Of a stretch of DNA of 63,655 nt, positions 9,786 through 19,264 are shown piece after piece. The position numbers and the translations under genes are program-made. Every line of letters begins with the position of its first letter. Position 1 is the first letter of the stretch. This DNA comes from Burkholderiaceae bacterium (GTDB lineage Bacteria; Pseudomonadota; Gammaproteobacteria; Burkholderiales; Burkholderiaceae_B). The notes beneath the pieces are model-generated. The model did no database searches. It was not told where the DNA came from and was given only the letters and a program-made list of their open reading frames with translations. Location of the stretch: NCBI GenBank assembly GCA_017983955.1, contig JAGOAJ010000016.1, forward strand, positions 1-63,655, given 5' to 3'.

Positions 9786-11063
9786 ATGAAACTTGAAACT
9801 CTTGCGATTCATGCGGGTTATCAACCCGATCCAACCACCAAATCGGTAGCCGTACCTATCTACCAAACGACCTCGTACGCTTTTGATAGTACTCAGCACG
9901 GCGCGGATCTGTTTGATCTGAAGGTACCTGGGAATATCTATACCCGTATTATGAACCCGACCAACGCCGTATTGGAAGAACGTGTAGCGGCCATGGAAGG
10001 CGGAATCGCAGCGTTAGCAGTAGCCTCGGGCATGTCGGCCATTACATACGCGATACAGACTATCGCCCAGGCGGGTGACAATATTGTATCGGTCAGCAAG
10101 CTGTATGGCGGCACCTACAATCTATTCGCTCACACTTTCCCACGTCAAGGCATTACCGTAAAGTTTGCGCCATACAACGACGTCGCTGCCCTGGAAGCCC
10201 TGATCGACGAAAACACCAAAGCCGTATTCTGCGAAACCATAGGAAATCCAGCCGGTAACATCGTCGATATCCAGGCCATCGCCGACGCGGCCCACCGCCA
10301 TGGCGTGCCCCTGATCGTGGATAACACGGTGGCATCGCCCGCCTTGTGCAGGCCGTTTGAACACGGCGCTGACATCATTGTGCATGCGCTGACCAAGTAT
10401 ATGGGCGGTCATGGCACTACCTTGGCGGGTGCAGTCGTTGATTCGGGCAAATTCCCCTGGGCCGAGCACAAAGAACGCTTCCCCATGCTGAACGAACCCG
10501 ATCCGTCCTACCATGGCGTGGTCTACACCGAAGCCTTTGGCCCCGCCGCCTTTATTGGCCGCTGCCGTGTAGTGCCATTGCGCAACACAGGCGCTGCGTT
10601 GTCGCCCTTTAATGCCTTCCTAATCTTACAAGGCATAGAAACACTGGCATTACGCATGGAGCGCCATACAGAAAACGCCTTGAAGGTTGCTGAATTCCTA
10701 GAGCAACATGATCAGGTATCGTGGGTGCAATACGCAGGACTGCCCAAACATCCCGACCATGCCTTGGCTCAAAAATACATGGGCGGCAAGCCCGCCAGCA
10801 TATTGTCATTCGGCATCAAAGGTGGCAGTGAGGCAGGCGCACGATTTATCGACGCCTTGAAGCTGGTGCTGCGACTGGTGAACATTGGCGACACCAAGTC
10901 CCTGGCCTGCCACCCCGCATCTACCACCCACCGTCAGTTGGATCCCGACGAACTGGCTGCCGCCGGTGTCGGTCAAGACATGATACGTCTGTCCATAGGC
11001 ATAGAGCACATTGACGACATCATGGCCGATCTTGTTCAGGCTTTGGAAGCCAGCCGCGGCTAG
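9786..11063 (+). CDS. metY: O-acetylhomoserine aminocarboxypropyltransferase (sulfhydrylase)
   Basis: This 425-residue PLP enzyme of the Cys/Met metabolism family forms homocysteine (or methionine with methanethiol) from O-acetylhomoserine. Family marks include the start LETLAIHAGYQPDPTTKSVAVPIYQTTSY, the IYTRIMNPTN block, and the PLP lysine K204 in HALTKYMGGHG. The length of about 425 residues separates it from the shorter cystathionine synthases and lyases. It stands alone, 261 bp after the divergent AsmA gene, and is closed by a strong terminator. Confidence 0.95.
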   Translation: MKLETLAIHAGYQPDPTTKSVAVPIYQTTSYAFDSTQHGADLFDLKVPGNIYTRIMNPTNAVLEERVAAMEGGIAALAVASGMSAITYAIQTIAQAGDNIVSVSKLYGGTYNLFAHTFPRQGITVKFAPYNDVAALEALIDENTKAVFCETIGNPAGNIVDIQAIADAAHRHGVPLIVDNTVASPALCRPFEHGADIIVHALTKYMGGHGTTLAGAVVDSGKFPWAEHKERFPMLNEPDPSYHGVVYTEAFGPAAFIGRCRVVPLRNTGAALSPFNAFLILQGIETLALRMERHTENALKVAEFLEQHDQVSWVQYAGLPKHPDHALAQKYMGGKPASILSFGIKGGSEAGARFIDALKLVLRLVNIGDTKSLACHPASTTHRQLDPDELAAAGVGQDMIRLSIGIEHIDDIMADLVQALEASRG

Positions 11064-11101
11064 ACACAACATCAGTACCCGTCCTTAAGGGCAGGCCATA
11101 T

Positions 11102-11136
11102 AAAAAGGCCACGACACCAGCCGTCGTGGCCTTTTT
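11102..11136 (+). terminator. Rho-independent terminator after metY
   Basis: A 9-bp perfect stem (GGCCACGAC / GTCGTGGCC) with a 7-base loop is flanked by five A upstream and five T downstream, 38 bp after the metY stop. The symmetrical A/T flanks would allow it to work in both directions, but only metY reads into it. Confidence 0.9.
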
Positions 11137-11228
11137 GCCGTGCTGACACTGTTAACACGGCCTAAAACCGTAAAATTTTGTGTATAGTAAACGCCATTAT
11201 AAAAAAACCGTCATGCTGGAGTAGCAAT

Positions 11229-12347
11229 ATGCAAATAGGAATCCCTCGCGAAAGCCTGGTCGGGGAAACGCGGGTGGCGGCAACGCCCGAAACGGTTAAA
11301 AAATATACGGCAGCCAAACACACTGTATTAGTAGAAACAGGCGCAGGCCTGGCTGCCCGTTATCCCGACCAAGCTTATATAGATGCCGGCGCACAGCTGG
11401 TTGATGCCAAACAGGCTCTGGGCGCCGACCTGGTTCTTAAAGTCAGGTCGCCCAGCAACGACGAGCTGCAGCACATGAAGTCTGGCGCTGTGCTGGTCGG
11501 CATGCTGGACCCTTTCAACCAAGATGGCTTAACCGCCCTGGCCAACGCCGGTCTGACCGCCTTTGCCTTGGAAGCCGCGCCCCGCATTACGCGTGCCCAA
11601 AGCCTGGATGTACTGTCATCCCAAGCCAACTTGGCAGGCTACAAGGCTGTGCTGCTAGCTGGTCATCATTACGGCAGGATGTTTCCCATGATGATGACTG
11701 CGGCCGGTACGCTCAAAGCCGCGCGCGTTGTGGTTCTGGGTGCAGGCGTTGCTGGTTTGCAGGCGATAGCTACAGCCAAGCGCCTGGGCGCTTTGGTTGA
11801 AGCCTCGGATGTACGCCCTGCTGCCAAGGAACAAATCGAATCTCTGGGCGCCAAATTCATTGATGTGCCCTTTGAAACCGACGAAGAACGTGAAATTGCG
11901 CAAGGCGTAGGCGGCTACGCCCGACCCATGCCGGCCGCCTGGATGCAACGTCAGGCCACCCTGGTAGCCCAGCGCTGTCAGCAAGCCGACATTGTCATCA
12001 GCACCGCGCTGATACCCGGCCGCCCCGCCCCCGTCCTGATCAGCGAAGCAACTGTCCAAGGCATGAAGCCAGGCTCGGTGATTGTTGACCTGGCCGTAGA
12101 GCGCGGCGGTAACTGCCCATTGTCAGAAAAAGATCAGGTCGTGGAAAAACACGGCGTCATACTGGTGGGTTACAGCAACCTGCCCGCCATGGTCGCCACC
12201 GACGCCTCGGCCCTATATTCCCGTAACGTCATAGACTTCATGAAACTCATCACCAACGAAGATGGCCAGCTTGCCATTCAGTACGAAGACGAAATCGTCG
12301 CCGCGTGCCTAATGTGCACCGATGGCAAAGTCCATAGGAGCGCCTAA
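11229..12347 (+). CDS. pntA: NAD(P) transhydrogenase subunit alpha, part 1 (NAD-binding dI)
   Basis: This is the peripheral NAD(H)-binding domain of the proton-translocating transhydrogenase, 372 residues from the ATG at 11229. That start has GGAG upstream and gives the family opening MQIGIPRE; a longer frame from 11178 has no such support. Motifs seen are AAGTLKAARVVVLGAGVAGLQAI (NAD-binding fold) and the RQATLVAQRC region. The membrane part is encoded separately, so this is the three-polypeptide form. Its TAATG junction overlaps the next gene. Confidence 0.95.
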   Translation: MQIGIPRESLVGETRVAATPETVKKYTAAKHTVLVETGAGLAARYPDQAYIDAGAQLVDAKQALGADLVLKVRSPSNDELQHMKSGAVLVGMLDPFNQDGLTALANAGLTAFALEAAPRITRAQSLDVLSSQANLAGYKAVLLAGHHYGRMFPMMMTAAGTLKAARVVVLGAGVAGLQAIATAKRLGALVEASDVRPAAKEQIESLGAKFIDVPFETDEEREIAQGVGGYARPMPAAWMQRQATLVAQRCQQADIVISTALIPGRPAPVLISEATVQGMKPGSVIVDLAVERGGNCPLSEKDQVVEKHGVILVGYSNLPAMVATDASALYSRNVIDFMKLITNEDGQLAIQYEDEIVAACLMCTDGKVHRSA

Positions 12348-12661
12348 TGGAAGCCGTTAATCCAACACTTATCAATATCATTATTTTTGTTCTGGCCATT
12401 TACGTGGGCTTCCATGTGGTCTGGAACGTAACACCTGCGCTGCATACGCCACTGATGGCCGTCACCAACGCTATTTCCGCCATCGTCATCGTTGGCGCCA
12501 TGCTGGCTGCTGGCCTGACCGAAGACGGTCTGGCACGCTACATGGGCGTATTTGCGGTGGCATTGGCGGCAGTCAACGTCTTTGGCGGTTTCCTGGTTAC
12601 CCGACGCATGCTGGAAATGTTCAAGAAAAAAACTAAAAAACCCACTGGAGACCAGTCATGA
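12347..12661 (+). CDS. pntAB: NAD(P) transhydrogenase subunit alpha, part 2 (membrane domain)
   Basis: This 104-residue membrane protein corresponds to the C-terminal membrane part of single-chain PntA. Three hydrophobic helices are visible (about residues 6-26, 33-55 and 63-85), ending in a basic tail with KKKTKK. It starts within the stop of the preceding gene (TAATG), and its own stop overlaps pntB by 4 bp. The tight coupling supports equal production of the three subunits. Confidence 0.93.
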   Translation: MEAVNPTLINIIIFVLAIYVGFHVVWNVTPALHTPLMAVTNAISAIVIVGAMLAAGLTEDGLARYMGVFAVALAAVNVFGGFLVTRRMLEMFKKKTKKPTGDQS

Positions 12662-14097
12662 TATCCGTCGATCTGGTTACGCTACTTTATCTGGTGGCTT
12701 CTGTCTGTTTCATACAGGCCCTTAAAGGCTTGTCCCACCCCACCACTTCACGACGCGGCAATGCCTTTGGCATGGCCGGGATGGCCATCGCCATACTGAC
12801 CACTGCTGCCCTGATTATCAGCCTGGCGGCTGACGGCACAGCTGGCATAGGCATGGCTTGGGTCGTAGGCGGCTTGCTGGTCGGCGGCGTCATAGGCACC
12901 GTTATGGCTCAACGCGTCGAAATGACCAAGATGCCGGAACTGGTCGCTTTCATGCACAGCATGATAGGTCTGGCTGCCGTAGCCATTGCGATCGCCGTGG
13001 TAGCAGAACCCCATGCCTTCAACATTGCCGCAGCAGGCGCGCCTATACCTGTAGGCAACCGTCTGGAACTGTTCATCGGCACGTTTGTCGGTGCTATTAC
13101 CTTCTCAGGTTCGGTTATCGCCTTTGGAAAACTATCCGGCAAATACAAGTTCCGGCTATTCCAGGGCGCACCCGTGGTCTTCCCTGCCCAGCACATGGTT
13201 AACTTGCTGCTGGCAATCACCATGCTGGGTTGCGGCTTCTGGTTCATGGCCACACAGGCCTGGCTACCCTTCATCATAATGACTTTGCTGGCCTTTGTAC
13301 TGGGCGTGCTTATCATCATCCCCATCGGCGGCGCCGACATGCCTGTCGTGGTCTCCATGCTGAATAGCTATTCCGGCTGGGCCGCCGCTGGTATCGGTTT
13401 TTCGTTGAACAACCCCATGCTGATCATTGCTGGTTCGCTGGTGGGCTCATCAGGCGCGATTCTGTCCTACATCATGTGCAAGGCCATGAACCGGTCCTTC
13501 TTTAACGTGATATTAGGGGGCTTCGGCGCCGCACCTGGCGCAGCCGCCGATGCAGGCAGCGCCGGCCAGCGCAACGTGCGTTCGGGCAGCGCAGACGATG
13601 CCGCCTTCCTGATGAATAACGCCGAAACCGTCACCATAGTCCCCGGCTACGGCCTGGCTGTGGCGCGCGCTCAGCATGCCCTTAAGGAATTGGCTGAAAA
13701 ACTGACGAATAATGGCATCACCGTCAAATACGCCATACACCCCGTAGCTGGCCGTATGCCGGGTCACATGAACGTCTTGCTGGCTGAAGCCGAAGTACCC
13801 TACGATCAAGTCTTTGAAATGGACGACATCAATAGCGAATTCAGCCAGACCGACGTGGTCCTGGTCCTGGGCGCCAATGACGTGGTCAACCCTGCCGCCA
13901 AGAACGATCCCCAATCAGCCATCGCCGGCATGCCTATATTGGAAGCCTACAAAGCGCGTACGGTAATCGTGAACAAGCGTTCCATGGCCTCGGGATACGC
14001 TGGTCTGGACAACGAACTGTTTTACATGGATAAAACCATGATGGTGTTTGGCGACGCCAAGAAAGTCATCGAAGACATGGTCAAAGCCATAGACTAA
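12658..14097 (+). CDS. pntB: NAD(P) transhydrogenase subunit beta
   Basis: PntB carries the remaining membrane helices and the cytoplasmic NADP(H)-binding domain that links hydride transfer to proton movement. The 479-residue protein has many hydrophobic segments in its first ~280 residues, then the dIII domain with VTIVPGYGLAVARAQH, GRMPGHMNVLLAEA and VLGANDVVNP. Together with the two upstream genes it completes a transhydrogenase whose likely job is NADPH supply. Confidence 0.96.
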   Translation: MISVDLVTLLYLVASVCFIQALKGLSHPTTSRRGNAFGMAGMAIAILTTAALIISLAADGTAGIGMAWVVGGLLVGGVIGTVMAQRVEMTKMPELVAFMHSMIGLAAVAIAIAVVAEPHAFNIAAAGAPIPVGNRLELFIGTFVGAITFSGSVIAFGKLSGKYKFRLFQGAPVVFPAQHMVNLLLAITMLGCGFWFMATQAWLPFIIMTLLAFVLGVLIIIPIGGADMPVVVSMLNSYSGWAAAGIGFSLNNPMLIIAGSLVGSSGAILSYIMCKAMNRSFFNVILGGFGAAPGAAADAGSAGQRNVRSGSADDAAFLMNNAETVTIVPGYGLAVARAQHALKELAEKLTNNGITVKYAIHPVAGRMPGHMNVLLAEAEVPYDQVFEMDDINSEFSQTDVVLVLGANDVVNPAAKNDPQSAIAGMPILEAYKARTVIVNKRSMASGYAGLDNELFYMDKTMMVFGDAKKVIEDMVKAID

Positions 14098-14137
14098 ACG
14101 TCCATATCGGCTAAACACCATATCTGTCAGTACCCAG

Positions 14138-14167
14138 TAAAAAACCCAGCGTAAGCTGGGTTTTTTA
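14138..14167. terminator. Bidirectional terminator between pntB and the convergent aldehyde dehydrogenase gene
   Basis: A 12-bp stem (AAAAAACCCAGC / GCTGGGTTTTTT) with a 4-base GTAA loop lies 41 bp after the pntB stop and 18 bp before the end of the convergent gene. The A and T flanks suit termination from both sides. Confidence 0.9.
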
Positions 14168-14184
14168 CAAAGTGCACGTTTGAT

Positions 14185-15687
14185 CTAATCGTCGCCGAAC
14201 TTGATACCCTGTGCCAGCGGCAGTTCATTCGAGTAATTAATGGTGTTGGTAGCACGGCGCATATAAACCCGCCAAGCGTCCGAGCCAGATTCACGTCCAC
14301 CGCCGGTTTCCTTCTCACCGCCAAAAGCCCCGCCAATTTCAGCGCCAGACGTACCAATATTGACGTTGGCAATTCCGCAGTCCGAACCTGCTGCGGACAA
14401 AAACCGTTCAGCTTCGCGCAGATCGGTAGTGAATATGGCCGACGACAAGCCCTGGGGCACGTCGTTATGCATGGCTATGGCCTGATCAAAGTCGTCATAC
14501 TGCATAACATACAGTATGGGGGCAAAGGTCTCATGGCACACCACGGCTGTCTGGCCAGGCATTTCAGCAATGGCTGGCGCTACATACCAGGCATTGGGCT
14601 GCTGGTCAGCCAACTGACGCTGCCCACCAGTGATCTGACCGCCTTCTGCACGCGCCCGTTCTAGAGCCGCTTGCATGGCATCAAAAGACGCCTGATCTAT
14701 CAAAGGCCCGACCAGGGTATCGGCATGAGTGGGGTCGCCCACCTTGGCGCTGGCGTAAGCTTTTTTCAGACGCGTTACCAGTTCAGTGGCCACGCTGCTG
14801 TGCACAATAAGCCGGCGTGTGCTGGTGCAGCGTTGCCCCGCGGTGCCTATGGCACCAAACAAAATAGCACGTGCAGCCATATCCAGGTCTGCCGATGGGC
14901 TGACAATAATGGCGTTGTTGCCGCCCAACTCCAATAGCGAACGACCAAATCTGGCGGCGACACGCGGGCCGACTTCGCGTCCCATGCGGGTAGATCCGGT
15001 GGCTGACACCAAAGCGACTTGTGGGTTATCCACCAAGGCCTGACCAACTTCTCGACCACCAATAAGGACTTGCGACAAACCCGCTGGCGCATCCCCGAAT
15101 TTTTCCAGAGCACGCTGAAACAAAGCTTGGCATGCAAGAGCTGTCAACGGTGTTTTTTCGGACGGCTTCCAGACCACGGGATTGCCGCAAACGATGGCCA
15201 ATGCGGTGTTCCATGACCATACGGCCACTGGAAAATTAAATGCCGAGATCACGCCAACCACACCCAGTGGATGCCAGGTTTCCATCATGCGATGACCGGG
15301 CCGTTCCGACGCTATGGTTAAGCCATAAAGCTGGCGCGACAGGCCTACGGCAAAATCGCAAATATCTATCATTTCCTGAACCTCGCCTGCGCCTTCAGCC
15401 AGTATTTTACCGGCCTCTATGGACACCAGACGACCCAGTGCGTCTTTATGCTGACGCAGTTCCTCGCCCAGCAGACGTATTAACTCACCACGCCGTGGCG
15501 CAGGCACAGTGCGCCATGCAATGTAGGCGTCATGCGCTTGGGCAATGATTTGCTGTGTTTCGGCAACGCTGTGTTCATGCACAGCGGCAATCTGCCCCCC
15601 AGTGATGGGCGTATGTACTAGCAGGCTTCCACCCTGTAAGGCAGATGGGTCCAAGCCCAAAGTGTGTAACAGCTCGGCTGTGTTCAT
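14185..15687 (-). CDS. amaB: ALDH7-family aldehyde dehydrogenase, likely L-aminoadipate-semialdehyde dehydrogenase
   Basis: This 500-residue NAD-dependent dehydrogenase likely oxidises 2-aminoadipate 6-semialdehyde (in equilibrium with piperideine-6-carboxylate) in lysine or pipecolate breakdown. The start at 15687 is chosen for its GGGGA ribosome binding site and MNTAELL opening. Catalytic Glu253 (LELGGNNA) and Cys287 (GQRCTSTRR) are present. The C-terminal NVNIGTSGAEIGGAFGGEKETGGG is typical of ALDH7. It is divergent from an FAD amino-acid oxidase, matching the amaA/amaB pairing known in pseudomonads. Substrate identity is inferred from family and context. Confidence 0.82.
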   Translation of the reverse strand: MNTAELLHTLGLDPSALQGGSLLVHTPITGGQIAAVHEHSVAETQQIIAQAHDAYIAWRTVPAPRRGELIRLLGEELRQHKDALGRLVSIEAGKILAEGAGEVQEMIDICDFAVGLSRQLYGLTIASERPGHRMMETWHPLGVVGVISAFNFPVAVWSWNTALAIVCGNPVVWKPSEKTPLTALACQALFQRALEKFGDAPAGLSQVLIGGREVGQALVDNPQVALVSATGSTRMGREVGPRVAARFGRSLLELGGNNAIIVSPSADLDMAARAILFGAIGTAGQRCTSTRRLIVHSSVATELVTRLKKAYASAKVGDPTHADTLVGPLIDQASFDAMQAALERARAEGGQITGGQRQLADQQPNAWYVAPAIAEMPGQTAVVCHETFAPILYVMQYDDFDQAIAMHNDVPQGLSSAIFTTDLREAERFLSAAGSDCGIANVNIGTSGAEIGGAFGGEKETGGGRESGSDAWRVYMRRATNTINYSNELPLAQGIKFGDD

Positions 15688-15879
15688 GGTGATTCCCCAG
15701 AATAAGAAGTCCAAACAACAGGCTATGCCTGCCGACAGAAATATCTCAGCCCGGCCAGAATATCATGAATTTTTCGTATAGGAAATTAAATTGCCCAAGG
15801 GAAAATACTAAGGGCATTTTCACAGGATTCTGGAACAATGGGTCACCGTAGAAAACCTAAAGTCGTCGGAGCCGCCAAC

Positions 15880-17064
15880 ATGCAGCAACACAGTCACTAT
15901 GACGTTGTAATTATGGGCGGTGCTGCCATAGGCAGCGCCGCTGCCTATTTCCTGACTAGTCATCCGGGGTTTAAGGGGACGGTGCTGGTCATAGAAAAAG
16001 ACTTTAGCTATCAATATTGCGCTACGGCATTGTCGGCGGCGTCTATCCGACATCAATTCTCTACGCCCGAAAACATCATGATGTCGCAGTTTGGCACCGA
16101 GTTCCTGCGTAACTTCAGTACCCATCTTGCCGTCAACGGTGAACAGCCCGATGCCGCCTTTCACGAAGGGGGCTATCTGTTTTTGGCCACTCAGTCGGGC
16201 ATGGCGACACTGCAAGAGAACCATCAAACACAACGATCTTTAGGGGTAGATGTCACCCTGCTGGACCCTATTAGCCTGCAAGCACGCTACCCCTGGATGA
16301 ACACCGATGATTTGGCGGGTGGCTCTTTGGGCTTATCCGGCGAAGGCTGGCTGGACGCTTACGGACTAATGCAAGGCATGCGCAAAAAAGCCATGGCACA
16401 GGGCGCTAATTGGCTACAAGGGCAAGTGCTTGAGCTGCACCGTGACCTACATCGTATCAGCGGGATCACGCTGGCCGATGGCACACGGATAGACTGCGAC
16501 TATGTGATTAACGCAGCGGGTACCGGCGCTACCCAATTGGCCAACCAGGTAGGAATTCACCTGCCCATCGAGTCACGCAAGCGTTGCGTATTTTACCTAC
16601 AGTGCCCGGATAGTCTGCCAAACTGCCCCATGGTGATAGATCCCAGCGGGGCCTATTTCCGGCCCGAGGGACAGGGCTTTATCGCTGGCATAGCGCCCAA
16701 CGCAAACGACGACCCAGAGTCTTATGACTTTAATGTCCACCCTACGCTATTTGAAGAAGTCTTGTGGCCGCTGCTGGCCGCCCGAGTCCCCGCCTTCGAG
16801 GCCTTGCGTTGCACCCGTAGTTGGGCGGGTCATTACGACATGAACACCGTGGATCAAAACCTGATCATTGGCCTGCACCCCGACGTCAACAATCTGTTTT
16901 TTGCCAATGGCTTCAGCGGCCATGGCATGCAGCAATCGCCAGCCGTGGGCCGCGCCCTGTCGGAATTGATTGTGGATGGCAGCTACCAAACCCTGGATTT
17001 ATCGCGCATGGGATGGCAACGCATACTTAACGGTCAGCCTTTAACCGAAAAAAATATTGTTTAG
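15880..17064 (+). CDS. FAD-dependent oxidoreductase of the DAO/sarcosine oxidase family, possible pipecolate oxidase
   Basis: This 394-residue flavoenzyme has an N-terminal dinucleotide-binding motif VVIMGGAAIGSAAAYFL, where the second glycine of GxGxxG is alanine, and a C-terminal FANGFSGHGMQQSPAVGRAL block typical of DAO-family proteins. The start at 15880 has GGAG upstream; a frame from 15838 adds 14 residues without support. It probably oxidises a secondary or N-methyl amino acid. Pairing with the ALDH7 gene suggests L-pipecolate to piperideine-6-carboxylate, but dimethylglycine- or sarcosine-type substrates are not excluded. It precedes the liv genes by 73 bp. Confidence 0.78.
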   Translation: MQQHSHYDVVIMGGAAIGSAAAYFLTSHPGFKGTVLVIEKDFSYQYCATALSAASIRHQFSTPENIMMSQFGTEFLRNFSTHLAVNGEQPDAAFHEGGYLFLATQSGMATLQENHQTQRSLGVDVTLLDPISLQARYPWMNTDDLAGGSLGLSGEGWLDAYGLMQGMRKKAMAQGANWLQGQVLELHRDLHRISGITLADGTRIDCDYVINAAGTGATQLANQVGIHLPIESRKRCVFYLQCPDSLPNCPMVIDPSGAYFRPEGQGFIAGIAPNANDDPESYDFNVHPTLFEEVLWPLLAARVPAFEALRCTRSWAGHYDMNTVDQNLIIGLHPDVNNLFFANGFSGHGMQQSPAVGRALSELIVDGSYQTLDLSRMGWQRILNGQPLTEKNIV

Positions 17065-17137
17065 CCAGTTCTTTCAGTGTTGTTACGGCCACTAGTGGTC
17101 ATTATTAAAACCTAATCCTTATCCACCAGGAGACATC

Positions 17138-18262
17138 ATGCAACAACGAATCAGGCTTATTTTTGCCAGCGCTGTATTAGCTGGGGTACTTCCTTTCGCC
17201 GCCCAGGCACAAACCACCGTAAAAATAGGGGTGGCAGGCCCGTTTACCGGAGCCAATGCCGCCTTTGGCGAACAACTATGGACGGGTGCCACCGAAGCCG
17301 CCGCCGCGATTAACGCCAATGGCGGTATTAACGGCAAGCAAATCGAACTGGTCAAAGCAGATGACGCCTGCGAACCCAAACAGGCAGTCGCTGTGGCCAA
17401 CCGCCTGGTTGACCAGGACAAGGTGGCCGCTGTTGTAGGGCACTTCTGCTCGTCCAGCACCATACCGGCATCGGAAATTTATGACGAGGCCGACATCCTG
17501 TCCATGGCCACCGGCTCTACCAACCCCGAGGTCACAGAGCGTAACCTTCCTACAGTCACTCGCATTTGCGGACGTGACGACCAGCAGGCCGAGGTCATAG
17601 GCAAGTTCATTGCCGACACCCTGAAAGCCAAACGTATCGCCATCATCCACGACAAGGACACCTATGGTCGTGGACTGGCCGACGCCACCCGTATGGAAAC
17701 TGGAAAATTCGGAGTGGAAACCGTACTGTATGACGGCGTCACCCGTGGCGAGCGCGACTACAACGCCCTGGTCACCAAAATGAAGGCTGCCAACGTGGAT
17801 GCGGTGTTCTTTGGTGGTCTGTACGCCGAAGCCGGCACGCTGGTGCGCCAGATCCGTGAACAAGGCCTGGATGTGCCCTATGTATCTGATGACGGCATCG
17901 TTGATCCAGCCTTCGTGACATCGGCTGGCGGTCCTCAGTATGCCCAAGGCGTTTACATGGGCTTCCCGGCTGACCCTCGCAAAATGGAATCCAGCAAAGC
18001 CATCGTCGCCAAACTCGTGGCCGAGGGTAAAAAATCCGATGGCTTTACCTTGTATGCCTACGCCGCTGTCCAGGCAGTCTCCGCCGCGATTGCTGCTACT
18101 AACAGCACTAAAGGCACGGAACTGGCCGAATGGCTGAAGAAAAACAAAGTATCTACCGTACTTGGCGACAAAGAATGGAACGAAAAAGGCGACTTGAGAA
18201 CGCCTGACTATGTCATGTACCAATGGGATAAAGACGGCAACTATGCCGAACTGCCCCGCTAA
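17138..18262 (+). CDS. livJ: Branched-chain amino acid ABC transporter substrate-binding protein
   Basis: This 374-residue periplasmic binding protein has a Sec signal peptide (about 1-24, cleavage after AQA) and the mature opening TTVKIGVAGPFTGANAAFGEQ. The type I binding-protein fold of the LivJ/LivK family is clear: AVVGHFCSSSTIPASEIY ligand loop and IAIIHDKDTYGRGLAD. It leads a complete five-gene ABC system. Ligands may be leucine, isoleucine or valine, or, given the upstream catabolic genes, another amino acid. A strong hairpin follows its stop. Confidence 0.92.
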   Translation: MQQRIRLIFASAVLAGVLPFAAQAQTTVKIGVAGPFTGANAAFGEQLWTGATEAAAAINANGGINGKQIELVKADDACEPKQAVAVANRLVDQDKVAAVVGHFCSSSTIPASEIYDEADILSMATGSTNPEVTERNLPTVTRICGRDDQQAEVIGKFIADTLKAKRIAIIHDKDTYGRGLADATRMETGKFGVETVLYDGVTRGERDYNALVTKMKAANVDAVFFGGLYAEAGTLVRQIREQGLDVPYVSDDGIVDPAFVTSAGGPQYAQGVYMGFPADPRKMESSKAIVAKLVAEGKKSDGFTLYAYAAVQAVSAAIAATNSTKGTELAEWLKKNKVSTVLGDKEWNEKGDLRTPDYVMYQWDKDGNYAELPR

Positions 18263-18270
18263 GCCCTGAC

Positions 18271-18310
18271 CCGGTTGCGCCCGCCCGGAAATATGGGCGG
18301 GCGCAACCGG
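18271..18310 (+). promoter_or_regulatory. Long perfect hairpin between livJ and livH
   Basis: Two 16-base arms (CCGGTTGCGCCCGCCC and its exact complement) enclose an 8-base loop 8 bp after the livJ stop. There is no T-run, so it is not a standard terminator. In binding-protein-dependent operons such structures stabilise the upstream message or reduce read-through, giving more binding protein than permease. That role is inferred here. Confidence 0.8.
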
Positions 18311-18345
18311 CCTTGCCGACCTTATATCGGGTTTAAAGGATACAA

Positions 18346-19263
18346 ATGGACGGTTACGTACTTGGCCAGCAGTTAATCAACGGCCTTACCCTGGGTTCCA
18401 TCTATGGCCTGATCGCCATAGGCTATACCATGGTTTACGGCATTATTGGCATGATCAACTTCGCCCACGGCGACGTCTATATGATCAGCGCCTACATCAG
18501 CGCCATTGCGCTGGCGATAGTGTCGTACTTCGGTGTGCAATCAGTCCCCTTCGCCTTGTTGCTTACCCTATTGATCACCATGGTGATCACGGGCATGTAT
18601 GGCTGGTCCATAGAACGTACGGTATATCGCCCCTTAAGCAGTACCAATCGCCTGGCTCCCTTGATTTCCGCCATAGGCGTGTCGCTGGTCCTGCAAAACT
18701 ATGTGCAACTATCGCAGGGTTCTAACGTTCAAGGCGTGCCTACGCTTATCCAAGGCAGCTTGCGCCTGGGTGGCGCAGAACACTTTGTGCAGATTAAGTA
18801 TGTCAGCTTAATCATTATCGCCATCAGCATTATCTCCATGGCAGTGCTGACTTGGCTGATACACGGCACCAGCCTGGGCCGCCAATGTCGTGCTACCCAG
18901 CAAGACCGAAAAATGGCCACCATACTAGGCATTAATACGACGCAGATTATTTCACTGGTGTTTGTGATCGGGTCGGTCATGGCATCAATCGCCGGCGTTC
19001 TGGTCACCATGAATTACGGCTCTTTTGACTTTTTCGTGGGCTTTATCGTCGGCATCAAGGCGTTTAGCGCCGCCGTGCTGGGCGGTATCGGATCCTTGCC
19101 AGGCGCCATGCTGGGCGGCCTGCTGTTAGGCATACTGGAATCCCTGTTTTCTGGCTATATCAGCAGCGATTACAAAGATGTATTTTCGTTCAGCGTGCTA
19201 GTGCTGGTGCTGATTTTCAAACCCAGCGGCCTATTGGGCCGGCCTGCTGTGGAAAAGGTGTGA
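18346..19263 (+). CDS. livH: Branched-chain amino acid ABC transporter permease LivH
   Basis: This 305-residue inner-membrane permease has about eight hydrophobic segments and the LivH signature near the N terminus ([32 protein letters not shown]). The C-terminal [23 protein letters not shown] block is also typical. AAAGGA lies 9 bases before the ATG. It is followed after 1 bp by livM, with which it forms the membrane channel. Confidence 0.95.
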   Translation: MDGYVLGQQLINGLTLGSIYGLIAIGYTMVYGIIGMINFAHGDVYMISAYISAIALAIVSYFGVQSVPFALLLTLLITMVITGMYGWSIERTVYRPLSSTNRLAPLISAIGVSLVLQNYVQLSQGSNVQGVPTLIQGSLRLGGAEHFVQIKYVSLIIIAISIISMAVLTWLIHGTSLGRQCRATQQDRKMATILGINTTQIISLVFVIGSVMASIAGVLVTMNYGSFDFFVGFIVGIKAFSAAVLGGIGSLPGAMLGGLLLGILESLFSGYISSDYKDVFSFSVLVLVLIFKPSGLLGRPAVEKV

Positions 19264-19264
19264 C

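Noticed and set aside
17088-17101. Palindrome CCACTAGTGG upstream of livJ as a regulator site
   Set aside because: It occurs once, 40-50 bp before livJ, and no second copy was seen near amaB or the XRE-cupin gene to support an operator.
17276-18223. Long minus-strand open frame (315 codons) opposite livJ
   Set aside because: It is the antisense of a well-supported binding-protein gene, has no family-like pattern, and arises from the codon bias of the sense strand.
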